Positions 1-5,584 are shown, counted from the stretch's first letter. The stretch is DNA of 5,584 nucleotides from JBJKPP01 sp046706145 (GCA_046706145.1 JBJKPP010000273.1:1-5584), one strand, 5' to 3'. Made by a program: numbers and translations. Notes: a model not told the origin generated them from the letters alone.

Positions 1-162
1 TCGGGATCTGTTTGTTTGATCGTAGATCCTGAATTGAATTCAGAACGACAATTCTATCCATATTTTCCAAATGAATTTAACCACTATCCAAGTTACCACG
101 TTATATCCAGACACGAAATTTTTATTATATTTAAATTTATCCAAAATTTACGTCTAATATGA
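1..162 (+). CDS. C-terminal end of an unidentified protein, cut by the left edge
   Basis: Frame 1 is open from the first base to a TGA at 160-162, giving 53 residues, while the other two plus frames close within the first 30 bases. The peptide is rich in aromatic residues and protein-like: it has a VDPEL stretch near residue 8, a FYPYFPNEF stretch, then HYPSYHVISRHEIF and a hydrophobic, basic end. Its stop overlaps the next start as ATGA, the classic arrangement of translationally coupled genes, which supports real coding. The family cannot be named from this tail. A short, aromatic-rich end of this kind could belong to an integral-membrane glycosyltransferase, but that is only a guess. The operon position suggests co-expression with the exported LolA-like protein that follows. 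Confidence 0.6.
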   Translation, partial: SGSVCLIVDPELNSERQFYPYFPNEFNHYPSYHVISRHEIFIIFKFIQNLRLI

Positions 163-899
163 AAACTATCTTATATTTAATAATCATGGTTTGTTTGTCC
201 GGCAGTTGCCGGAATTCCTTTTCACAAACACGTCTGCAAGAAGTCAAAAGCTCCAAAAAACTTAGCGCTCAAAAGGTAATTGAGAATTACTTAGAAGCAA
301 TAGGCGGTAGAAAAAAAATTCTGGGGGTTTATGATAGAATTGTTTACATGTCTGGCACTGTTGAAGGAATAAAAGTGAATACTACACTTTATCAAAAGTC
401 ACCAAATAAATATATGCAGTTGACTGAAGCCGGAACGTCAACTCAAAAAGTCATATTTAATGGGGAAAAAGGATTTTTAGTCGTTGACGGTCAAACACAA
501 AATATTACAGGGCCCCAATTAGACAAATTAAAATATCAAGCTATTTATAAATTAATTGCTCACCTGAAAGCTTATGATGTTAAGACAAAATTTGACAGCC
601 TAATAGATTTAAATGGCAAGAAAACTTACGTAATTGAATTAATCTTACCCAACGGCAACATTTGGAAACAGTTTTATGATGTTTCAACAAAACTAAAGGT
701 AAAGGAAATTACTCCAGTTGAGACCCCAAGTGATACCCTTTACCAAAACACATACTTTTCGGACTACAAAACGGTGAATGGAATAAAATACCCATTCAAT
801 ATCAGGCAGACATTGGGTTCTCAAATTTTTGAGTTCAAAGTGGATTCTATAAAAACCAATACGGGATTGATTGACCAAAATTTCGAAGCGGATAACTAG
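159..899 (+). CDS. LolA-like exported (periplasmic or outer-membrane-associated) protein
   Basis: The protein has 246 residues. Residues 1-22 form a signal peptide: MKT, a hydrophobic core to about residue 13, and a probable signal peptidase I site at SFS|Q (22/23). Cys17 follows LSGS, a poor lipobox, so a lipoprotein is less likely. Residues 38-55 carry the AQKVIENYLEAIGG signature that opens many LolA-like outer membrane lipoprotein-sorting homologues in Bacteroidota and Chlorobi relatives. The rest looks beta-rich, with alternating strands such as QKVIFNGEKGFLVVDG and KTYVIELILPNGN. It ends in a VNGIKYPFNIRQ...FEFKVDSIKTN segment typical of this half-barrel fold. Such proteins are thought to hold lipid or lipoprotein acyl groups, but the actual ligand is unknown. 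No clear Shine-Dalgarno precedes the ATG. The 4-base overlap with the upstream frame suggests translation by coupling, and a HAD phosphatase follows after 2 bases. Confidence 0.82.
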   Translation: MKTILYLIIMVCLSGSCRNSFSQTRLQEVKSSKKLSAQKVIENYLEAIGGRKKILGVYDRIVYMSGTVEGIKVNTTLYQKSPNKYMQLTEAGTSTQKVIFNGEKGFLVVDGQTQNITGPQLDKLKYQAIYKLIAHLKAYDVKTKFDSLIDLNGKKTYVIELILPNGNIWKQFYDVSTKLKVKEITPVETPSDTLYQNTYFSDYKTVNGIKYPFNIRQTLGSQIFEFKVDSIKTNTGLIDQNFEADN

Positions 900-901
900 A
901 A

Positions 902-1522
902 ATGCAAAATAAAACATACTCTGTAATAGTATCAGATTTAGGGAATGTTTTAATTCCGTTTAACTATGATATCTTGATAGATAATCTCAACAAAATTGAA
1001 TCTGGATTGGGAGAAGGATTTATCGAAGCTTACAAAAACAATTATCTTGAAATTCATCGATCTTTTGAAAGAGGAGACATGCCGGAGGATGAATTTATCA
1101 ACCGAATGCTGACCTTTTTGAACCATAAAGTTGACAAAGAAACATTCTGTAAATACTATTCTGAGATATTTACTATAAATGAAGATATGGTTGCTTTACT
1201 TCCAAAACTAAAAGAAAATTACAGACTCGTTTTGCTCTCTAATACTAATTCTATTCATAGAAAATATGGCTGGCAAAAGTATGAGTTTCTAAAGCTATTT
1301 GAAAAGCTTATCCTCTCTTATGAAGTTGGTGCAGTAAAACCTGAAGAAAAGATTTACAAATCAGTCGAAGCATACACAAAGGAACTTCCAGAAAAACATA
1401 TATTTATTGACGACATCCCCGCATACGCTGAAGGTGCCCAAAAAGCAGGTTGGGATGCTATTCATTTTACCGGATATAATGATCTGATTAAAGATTTTGA
1501 TGAAAAGGGCGTTGTTTACTAA
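902..1522 (+). CDS. HAD-superfamily hydrolase, YihX-like (subfamily IA)
   Basis: The protein has 206 residues, the normal length for this group. It matches the layout of E. coli YihX, an alpha-D-glucose-1-phosphate phosphatase. Motif I is SDLGNVL (nucleophile Asp12), with Gly14 where most HAD phosphatases have a second Asp. This D-x-G-N form is typical of YihX relatives. A helical cap follows (about 20-90, including FERGDMPEDEF). Motif II is LLSNTN (Ser113), motif III is AVKPEEKIY (Lys147), and motif IV is FIDDIPAYAEGA (Asp170, Asp171, metal binding). It is probably a cytosolic Mg-dependent phosphatase acting on a sugar phosphate or other small phosphoester; the substrate cannot be read from the sequence. 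The ATG lies 2 bases after the preceding stop and has no visible ribosome-binding site, so coupled translation with the LolA-like gene is likely. Confidence 0.88.
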   Translation: MQNKTYSVIVSDLGNVLIPFNYDILIDNLNKIESGLGEGFIEAYKNNYLEIHRSFERGDMPEDEFINRMLTFLNHKVDKETFCKYYSEIFTINEDMVALLPKLKENYRLVLLSNTNSIHRKYGWQKYEFLKLFEKLILSYEVGAVKPEEKIYKSVEAYTKELPEKHIFIDDIPAYAEGAQKAGWDAIHFTGYNDLIKDFDEKGVVY

Positions 1523-1539
1523 TAAGCCGTGAAAATATT

Positions 1540-1644
1540 TTAATAACTGGTAGGAAATATATCATAACCATAAAACTTCTTACTACTACCATCGGTATTC
1601 TTAAGTAACTCATAAAATTCAATCTTTTTCCAACCAAACCTATA
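1540..1644 (-). pseudogene. Possible C-terminal gene remnant, start-less
   Basis: On the minus strand, between the HAD and ychF genes, 34 codons read through to a TAA (complement of 1540-1542). The peptide is strikingly protein-like: FGWKKIEFYELL, then KNTDGSSKKFYGYD, then IFPTSY at the end. An in-frame TAG (complement of 1645-1647) closes it upstream, and no start codon with a ribosome-binding site lies within it. Beyond that TAG the frame reads back to an ATG at 1692-1690, but this part is AT-rich and overlaps the likely ychF promoter. The simplest reading is the decayed tail of a former minus-strand gene. A chance open frame remains possible because the stretch is short. I do not recognise the family. 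Confidence 0.3.
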
Positions 1645-1671
1645 CTAATAAATAAAGTGTAAATATTTAAT

Positions 1672-1679
1672 TAAGTTTG
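1672..1679 (+). promoter_or_regulatory. Candidate -7 promoter element of ychF (TAnnTTTG type)
   Basis: TAAGTTTG at 1672-1679 fits the TAnnTTTG element used by the primary sigma factor in Bacteroidota. Transcription would start near 1686, giving a leader of about 30 bases before the ychF ATG at 1719. No clear TTTG element lies about 20 bases upstream, so only half of the consensus is present. Whether this lineage uses that consensus is inferred. Confidence 0.3.
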
Positions 1680-1718
1680 CTGTGATAATCATTGTTTTTA
1701 ATATTATAAAAAGGATTT

Positions 1719-2819
1719 ATGGCACTTAGTATTGGAATTGTTGGACTCCCTAATGTAGGAAAATCGACCCTTTTTAATGCATTAACGAAAGCACAAAATG
1801 CAGATGCTGCAAATTATCCTTTCTGTACAATTGAACCTAATAAAGCTATAGTTCCAGTCCCGGACAACAGGTTAGATAAGCTTGCTAAACTTGTTAATCC
1901 CGCCAGAATTGTTAACTCTACAGTGGATTTTGTTGATATAGCCGGATTGGTAAAAGGAGCAAGTAAAGGCGAAGGGTTGGGAAATCAATTCTTATCAAAC
2001 ATAAGAGAAACTGAAGCTATCTGCGAAGTTGTTCGCTGTTTTGACGATGATAATGTTGTCCATGTTAATGCAAGTGTTAATCCATTGCGCGACATTGAAA
2101 TTATTGAAACAGAATTGCTTTTAGCAGATATTCAAACTCTTGAAAAGAAAATAGAAAGACTGGGGAAACAAGCCAAAGGAGATAAAACTGCAAAAGTCAC
2201 TCTAGATGATGCGGAAGCTCTTTTGAAATTTATGAACGATGGAAAAGCTGCAGCGCTTTACCAGGAACTAGAAAAGGAAACAGTCAAACTTTTGATGAAT
2301 GAATTGAGATTAATGACTTCTAAGAAAATTATTTATTGTGCTAATGTGGATGAAAATAATCTAGCTGAAGACAACAATTATGTTGAAGATGTTAAAAAGT
2401 ATGCTGAAAAAAGAAACTCAGACTGGGTGAAAATCTCGGCTAAAGTTGAAGAAGAACTTGTGAGTTTAGAAGAGGAAGAACGGAGTGAATTTTTATCTTC
2501 TTATGGAGTAAAAGAGAGCGGATTAGAAAAAATAATCAGAACGGGCTATCATACTCTAGGCTTAATAAGTTACTTTACAGCAGGGCCAAAAGAGGTGAGA
2601 GCATGGACAATCCACAAGGGCTGGAAAGCCCCTCAAGCTGCAGGAGTAATTCACACCGACTTCGAAAAAGGTTTTATAAGAGCTGAAGTAATAAGTTACA
2701 ATGATTATATTAAATACGGCTCCGAATCTGCTTGCAGGACTGCTGGTGCAATTAGAACTGAAGGAAAAGATTATGTTGTACAGGATGGCGACGTAATGCA
2801 TTTTCTGTTTAATGTTTGA
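1719..2819 (+). CDS. ychF: Ribosome-associated P-loop NTPase YchF (OLA1/Obg family)
   Basis: The protein has 366 residues, against about 363 in E. coli YchF, and aligns with it along its whole length. The G domain shows the P-loop GLPNVGKST (9-17), the switch region FCTIEPN (35-41) and G3 DIAGLVKGASKGEGLGNQF (73-91). The G4 position reads NVDE (209-212) instead of the NKxD of true GTPases, in line with the ATP preference known for YchF/OLA1. A coiled-coil insertion spans roughly 130-200. The C-terminal TGS domain (about 283-366) contains YFTAGPKEVRAWTI, HTDFEKGFIRAE and the ending DGDVMHFLFNV. YchF binds ribosomes and affects translation and stress responses in the cytoplasm. The start is supported by AAGGA at 1711-1715, only 3 bases from the ATG, and by the N-terminal match to the family. 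The gene seems to have its own promoter in the gap after the HAD gene. Confidence 0.97.
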   Translation: MALSIGIVGLPNVGKSTLFNALTKAQNADAANYPFCTIEPNKAIVPVPDNRLDKLAKLVNPARIVNSTVDFVDIAGLVKGASKGEGLGNQFLSNIRETEAICEVVRCFDDDNVVHVNASVNPLRDIEIIETELLLADIQTLEKKIERLGKQAKGDKTAKVTLDDAEALLKFMNDGKAAALYQELEKETVKLLMNELRLMTSKKIIYCANVDENNLAEDNNYVEDVKKYAEKRNSDWVKISAKVEEELVSLEEEERSEFLSSYGVKESGLEKIIRTGYHTLGLISYFTAGPKEVRAWTIHKGWKAPQAAGVIHTDFEKGFIRAEVISYNDYIKYGSESACRTAGAIRTEGKDYVVQDGDVMHFLFNV

Positions 2820-2872
2820 TTTTATATTAATATTACTCCATTTTTAGAATAAAATCGATTTTGGAGAATTAA

Positions 2873-3154
2873 ATGGAATTTGAAATAAAACACGACGCAA
2901 CACAAGAGAAATTCTATACAATTATTGATGGCCAGGAAGCTGTTTTAGAATATTACTCTTTAGATAATGACACCTTAGTTTTTAACCACACATATGTACC
3001 GCCTCCATTAAGAGGAAAAGGCATCGCTGCCGTTTTGACGAAATATGCTTTAAACTACGCAAGGGAACATAACTTCAAGGTTTTGCCACAATGTTCTTAC
3101 GTTGTAGCTTACGTAGAAAGAAATAAAGAATTTGATGATATAGTGGTAAGTTAA
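2873..3154 (+). CDS. Small GNAT-type N-acetyltransferase, YjdJ-like (COG2388)
   Basis: The 93-residue protein has the length and plan of the single-domain YjdJ family of minimal GNAT proteins. N-terminal beta strands (residues 1-40) lead to the acetyl-CoA pyrophosphate-binding loop PLRGKGIA (45-52). A helix LTKYALNYAREH and the strand KVLPQCSYVVAYV with conserved Cys74 follow. The end reads NKEFDDI, close to the REYDDI ending of E. coli YjdJ. Family members lack much of a normal GNAT substrate-binding part, and their acceptors are mostly unknown. GGAG at 2863-2866 sits 6 bases before the ATG and fixes the start. The gene follows ychF by 53 bases and may share its transcript. Downstream lies a long inverted repeat that could end transcription. 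Confidence 0.88.
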   Translation: MEFEIKHDATQEKFYTIIDGQEAVLEYYSLDNDTLVFNHTYVPPPLRGKGIAAVLTKYALNYAREHNFKVLPQCSYVVAYVERNKEFDDIVVS

Positions 3155-3178
3155 AAAGCAAATGATAGGAACATTTTT

Positions 3179-3271
3179 CTTAATCCTACTCTTAATCTTT
3201 CAAAAATGAAATAAGATTACGACCCACCTGCCAAAGTCTTATACGGCAGGCAGGTTAAGAGTAAGATTAAG
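3179..3271. repeat. Long inverted repeat with flanking direct repeat, MITE-like or interspersed palindrome
   Basis: The 17-base left arm (3179-3195) and right arm (3255-3271) are inverted copies with one difference: left CTTAATCCTACTCTTAA against CTTAATCTTACTCTTAA read from the right arm. In a minus-strand transcript the difference becomes a G-U pair. ATTTTT occurs directly outside both arms (3173-3178 and 3272-3277), as a target-site duplication would. The interior is 59 bases, too short to code for a protein, and holds a GC-rich palindrome. The T-rich flank lowers the weight of the direct repeat. Other copies in the genome would be needed to call it mobile. Confidence 0.5.
3226..3255. repeat. 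GC-rich inner palindrome (ACCTGCC / GGCAGGCAGGT)
   Basis: ACCTGCC at 3226-3232 faces the tandem GGCAGGCAGGT at 3245-3255. CCTGCC can pair with GGCAGG at 3245-3250 (12-base loop), or ACCTGCC can pair with GGCAGGT at 3249-3255 (16-base loop). The second pairing competes with the inner end of the large stem. This GC-rich core stands out from the AT-rich surroundings and resembles the CCTGCC/GGCAGG palindromes that I recall as dispersed repeats in genomes of this group. Confidence 0.5.
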
Positions 3272-3293
3272 ATTTTTAATCTATAACTGAAAA

Positions 3294-3725
3294 TTATTTT
3301 GCTAGTTTTGCATCTAATAAAAATTCAGTTGCAGAAAGTGCTACTGAGACCGGACATGTTTCACTCGTTTTGCCCGCGTATTCTTTAAACTTCTCTTCGT
3401 CAATATTTTCAACACTACCAACTGTACTTATTTCTATCTTCGTTATTTTGAATCCGTCTTCGACTCTTGCAATATAAACTTTATCTTCAGTTTTTATCGA
3501 ATTAACCTTGAATCCATCATTCGATAAATTATTGGCTAAGGCCATAGAAAAACAAGCAGAATGTGCAGCTCCTACCAACTCTTCCGGGTTTGTATCTTTA
3601 CCCTCTTCAAACCTGGATACAAAATTATAAGGAACATTCTTTAGAATACCGCTCTCAGTAGTTATACTTCCACTCCCCTTCTTGAGATCACCTTTCCACT
3701 CGGCATTAGCTGTTCTAACCGGCAT
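3294..3725 (-). CDS. osmC: OsmC-type peroxiredoxin (organic hydroperoxide reductase)
   Basis: The protein has 143 residues and matches E. coli OsmC over its whole length. It reduces organic hydroperoxides in the cytoplasm using a reactive cysteine pair. The peroxidatic Cys58 lies in AAHSACFSMAL and the resolving Cys124 in SETCPVS. Arg38 (SRFEEG) and Glu49 (TNPEEL) complete the active site known for this family. The motifs ESGILKNVPYNF and DGFKITKIEI mark the OsmC branch rather than Ohr. The start is supported by AAGGAG in the minus strand (complement of 3735-3740), about 9 bases before the ATG. It lies 77 bases downstream of the outer membrane protein gene on the same strand, so it may have its own promoter or share a transcript. 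In E. coli the gene is induced by osmotic and stationary-phase stress; no such regulatory site is visible here. Confidence 0.95.
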   Translation of the reverse strand: MPVRTANAEWKGDLKKGSGSITTESGILKNVPYNFVSRFEEGKDTNPEELVGAAHSACFSMALANNLSNDGFKVNSIKTEDKVYIARVEDGFKITKIEISTVGSVENIDEEKFKEYAGKTSETCPVSVALSATEFLLDAKLAK

Positions 3726-3802
3726 TATTCTATTCTCCTTTCTTTAATATTCTGAATATCAAATAATCTAAACAATAAAAATATGAATTTTTTAGCAGAA
3801 TC

Positions 3803-4294
3803 TTAAGGATAAAACCTTATTCCCAAGGCAATATCTGCAGATGAACCAAAATCGGGGGCTACGGCCATTAAAACGCCAAATTCGAGAAAAACTTCCAGCG
3901 GCGTTCTCGGAGGATCCACATCTACTCCAAAAATTCCTCTTGCTCCAACACCTAGTTGGCTCGATGTCCTAAAGAATCTGTCCTTATAATAGAACCCACT
4001 ATTTTTTCCAAAACCCAATGAGCCGCCTGCTCCGGCATACAAATTCGCAATTCGAGTATCAAATGGATAAAAATGCCACATATAATCAACATTGATTCTA
4101 GGAGAACCAAAATAAGAAGAACCTAAATCCACATCTATAGCATTTATATCATTCATCCAAAATTTCGCAGTTCCACCAGTTGGGTCTCCAACGATAATTC
4201 CAAAACCAAACTTTTTCCCTTCTGGGGATTGGGCATAAGCGTTTGAAAAATACATTATTACAATTAATCCGAAAAAGATTAATATTTTTTTCAT
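3803..4294 (-). CDS. Small outer membrane beta-barrel-like protein
   Basis: The best start is the ATG at 4294 (163 residues), because it opens a clear signal peptide: MKK, a hydrophobic core and AYA|Q (21/22). An AGGA (complement of 4306-4309) lies 11 bases upstream. The frame stays open back to another ATG at 4396, but the extra 34 residues would place a second hydrophobic stretch before the signal peptide, so that start is unlikely. The mature part is Gly- and aromatic-rich with amphipathic strands: GFGIIVGDPTGGTAKFW, VDLGSSYFG, VDYMWHFYPF, LYAGAGGSLGFG, LGVGARGIFGV and EVFLEFGVLM. The C-terminus ALGIRFYP has aromatics close to the end, as in many outer membrane barrels. The GDPTG, HFYPF and PLEVFLE pattern recalls the BAPKO_0422/DUF3996-type small barrels; this resemblance is from memory. 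Its function is unknown. It is divergent from the permease gene. Confidence 0.72.
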   Translation of the reverse strand: MKKILIFFGLIVIMYFSNAYAQSPEGKKFGFGIIVGDPTGGTAKFWMNDINAIDVDLGSSYFGSPRINVDYMWHFYPFDTRIANLYAGAGGSLGFGKNSGFYYKDRFFRTSSQLGVGARGIFGVDVDPPRTPLEVFLEFGVLMAVAPDFGSSADIALGIRFYP

Positions 4295-4515
4295 GAGTTT
4301 TACTATCCTGACTTTTTTAATTAATAAAATAAGACAAAAGATAAACACCGAGACTTTGAATATCATGTAACCCATATCAAATGTGAAATCATGCACATGA
4401 AAACAAGACGTTTAACGATTTCAATTCAGAATCCACATTTAAACAGATAGATCCTGTATCCTTCAAAGGGATGCTTGCGGCAAAGTACGAGATAACAAAT
4501 TATAAAATTAGCCCA

Positions 4516-4546
4516 TTGCCACAATTTCCGGTTATTAAAATATTAT
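4516..4546 (+). promoter_or_regulatory. Weak candidate promoter upstream of the permease gene
   Basis: TTGCCA (4516-4521) and TATTAT (4541-4546) each match five of six positions of the sigma-70 elements, but the 19-base spacing is long. A perfect TTGACA lies nearby at 4557-4562 but has no good -10 partner at 16-18 bases. The divergent spacer 4397-4601 must hold promoters for both neighbours, yet none stands out clearly. Confidence 0.18.
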
Positions 4547-4601
4547 TTATCTTAAATTGACACTGCAATTTCTTCTACATTCACAGGAAAGTATTTGAAA
4601 A

Positions 4602-5584
4602 TTGAATAACACTTCTAACTCCAAACTTGAACGCGGCCTAGGATTAAGAGAGGCGACTGCCTTAAACATGATTGATATGATAGGGATTGGGCCCTTCATT
4701 GTTCTGCCTATTGTTATTAAGGAAATGAATGGACCTCAATGTATGCTTGCCTGGATTCTGGGCGCTGTTCTTTCTCTAATGGATGGAGCAGTTTGGTCTG
4801 AACTTGGAGCAGCAATGCCTGCAGCGGGCGGAAGTTATGTTTTCTTAAAAGAAATTTACGGACCAAAAAGCTGGGGAAAATTGTTTTCTTTTCTTCTAAT
4901 CTGGCAAACAATTTTTCAGGCACCGCTTGTTATTGCTTCCGGTTCAATTGGATTTTCACAATATCTTACTTTCCTTTTTCCACTTAACGTAGTTGGGCAA
5001 AAAATCGTATCCGGACTTTTAGTAATTACAATCGTTCTGCTTCTATATAGAAAAATACAAACTATAGGCAAGATTTCTGTTTTTCTTTGGATTGGAGTTA
5101 TCGCAACAATTTTATGGTTAATATTGGGTGGAGTTACTCACTTCAATCCTAAGCTTGCTTTTAATTTCCCAGCTAACGCTTTTGATTTTTCATTTATCTT
5201 TTTTGTCGGGCTCGGAAGTGCATCCGTTCAAACAATCTACACGTTCCTTGGATACTACAACATAACCAATCTCGGTTCTGAACTTAGAGAACCCGAGAAA
5301 AATATTCCAAAAAGCATTTTTATTTCGATTGCAGGAATTGCCTTACTTTATCTTGCTATGCAACTAAGTGTGCTGGGCGTTGTTCCTTGGCGTGAAGCAA
5401 TGAATTCAAAATTTATAGTTTCAACTTTCGTTGAGAGAATTTATGGCTCTAAAGTTGCAATTGTAGCAACAACGTTAATTTTATGGATTGCTTTTTCATC
5501 TTTGTTTTCAGCTACGCTCGGCTATTCAAGAATACCTTATGCTGCTTCAATGGACGGCGCATTCTTCAAAATCTTTTCTCATAC
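4602..5584 (+). CDS. APC-family amino acid permease, N-terminal part, cut by the right edge
   Basis: A frame of 327 complete codons runs off the window. TTG at 4602 is the preferred start: an in-frame TGA lies just before it at 4596-4598, AGGAAA is at 4585-4590, and the next ATG (4668) would cut into the conserved first helix. The N-terminus GLGLREATALNMIDMIGIGPF (about 12-32) is the APC first-helix region with its GxG substrate-binding turn. Further helices lie near 46-64, 93-113, 134-149, 157-177, 195-218, 237-262 and 284-305. The loop GSELREPEKNIPKSIF (about 225-240) after helix 6 is a hallmark of the family, and GYSRIPYAASMDG (307-319) follows helix 8. The protein is probably an inner-membrane, ion-coupled transporter of amino acids or related amines. 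Substrate cannot be told from the sequence, and the last helices are missing. Confidence 0.92.
   Translation, partial: MNNTSNSKLERGLGLREATALNMIDMIGIGPFIVLPIVIKEMNGPQCMLAWILGAVLSLMDGAVWSELGAAMPAAGGSYVFLKEIYGPKSWGKLFSFLLIWQTIFQAPLVIASGSIGFSQYLTFLFPLNVVGQKIVSGLLVITIVLLLYRKIQTIGKISVFLWIGVIATILWLILGGVTHFNPKLAFNFPANAFDFSFIFFVGLGSASVQTIYTFLGYYNITNLGSELREPEKNIPKSIFISIAGIALLYLAMQLSVLGVVPWREAMNSKFIVSTFVERIYGSKVAIVATTLILWIAFSSLFSATLGYSRIPYAASMDGAFFKIFSH

Larger units (their letters stand above)
3178..3277 (+). terminator. Possible terminator after the acetyltransferase gene
   Basis: The arms 3178-3198 and 3252-3272 can form a stem of about 21 pairs with one C-A mismatch and one U-G pair in the plus-strand transcript. 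Five T residues (3273-3277) follow directly. The stem is AT-rich and its 53-base loop contains a second hairpin, so it is not a textbook intrinsic terminator. On the minus strand the stem is followed by A residues, so it would not end osmC transcripts in the same way. Confidence 0.4.

Noticed and set aside
693..917. Minus-strand open frame of 74 codons
   Set aside because: It lies opposite the C-terminal part of the LolA-like gene, has no protein-like motifs and has no ribosome-binding site; it is a shadow frame.
1530..1539. AAAATATTTT palindrome just after the HAD stop codon
   Set aside because: It contains only A and T, has no loop or GC pairs, and cannot be supported as a terminator or binding site.
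1549..1590. GGTAG / CTACC inverted pair after the HAD gene as a terminator
   Set aside because: It offers only five pairs with a loop of more than 30 bases and no T tract after it.
2562..2801. Minus-strand open frame of 79 codons
   Set aside because: It lies opposite the conserved TGS domain of ychF, and its peptide is Cys- and Ser-rich without recognisable structure.
2851..2862. Perfect 12-base palindrome AAAATCGATTTT before the acetyltransferase gene
   Set aside because: It could be an operator half-site pair, but AT-rich palindromes of this size are common in such DNA and no regulator is nearby.
2836..2866. CTCCA at 2836-2840 could pair with TGGAG at 2862-2866, hiding the acetyltransferase ribosome-binding site
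   Set aside because: Only five pairs can form, the 21-base loop does not extend the stem, and matches this short are expected by chance.
4717..4923. Minus-strand open frame of 68 codons
   Set aside because: It lies opposite the APC permease, whose plus-strand frame is clearly the coding one.

Overview
This AT-rich window has the gene content and look of the Bacteroidota/Chlorobi group. An Ignavibacteria-like or related environmental lineage is the best guess. The clues are a LolA-like periplasmic protein of the type common there, a small beta-barrel-like outer membrane protein, and a TAnnTTTG-type promoter element before one gene. This placement is inferred from gene types, not from a marker gene.

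Layout on the plus strand. Positions 1-162 hold the C-terminal end of an unidentified protein. Its stop codon overlaps the start of a LolA-like exported protein (159-899) in an ATGA junction. A YihX-like HAD phosphatase (902-1522) follows after 2 bases. These three read as one translationally coupled unit. A 196-base gap contains a protein-like minus-strand reading frame without a start (1540-1644) and the likely promoter of ychF. YchF (1719-2819), a universally conserved P-loop NTPase, is followed by a small YjdJ-type acetyltransferase (2873-3154).

Between the acetyltransferase and the convergent osmC lies a long, nearly perfect inverted repeat (3179-3271). It has a GC-rich inner palindrome and is flanked by the direct repeat ATTTTT. 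It could serve as a terminator, and it looks like an interspersed palindromic or MITE-like element.

On the minus strand are osmC (3725-3294), encoding a thiol peroxidase for organic hydroperoxides, and a small predicted outer membrane protein (best start 4294, end 3803). After a 205-base divergent spacer, an APC-family amino acid permease begins on the plus strand at a TTG codon (4602) and runs off the right edge of the window.

Most of this is ordinary housekeeping and stress-response content. I see no defence system, CRISPR array, tRNA, rRNA, transposase or other obviously new system. The points worth a second look are the palindromic element, the two start-less protein-like frames in intergenic DNA, and the unidentified gene cut by the left edge.
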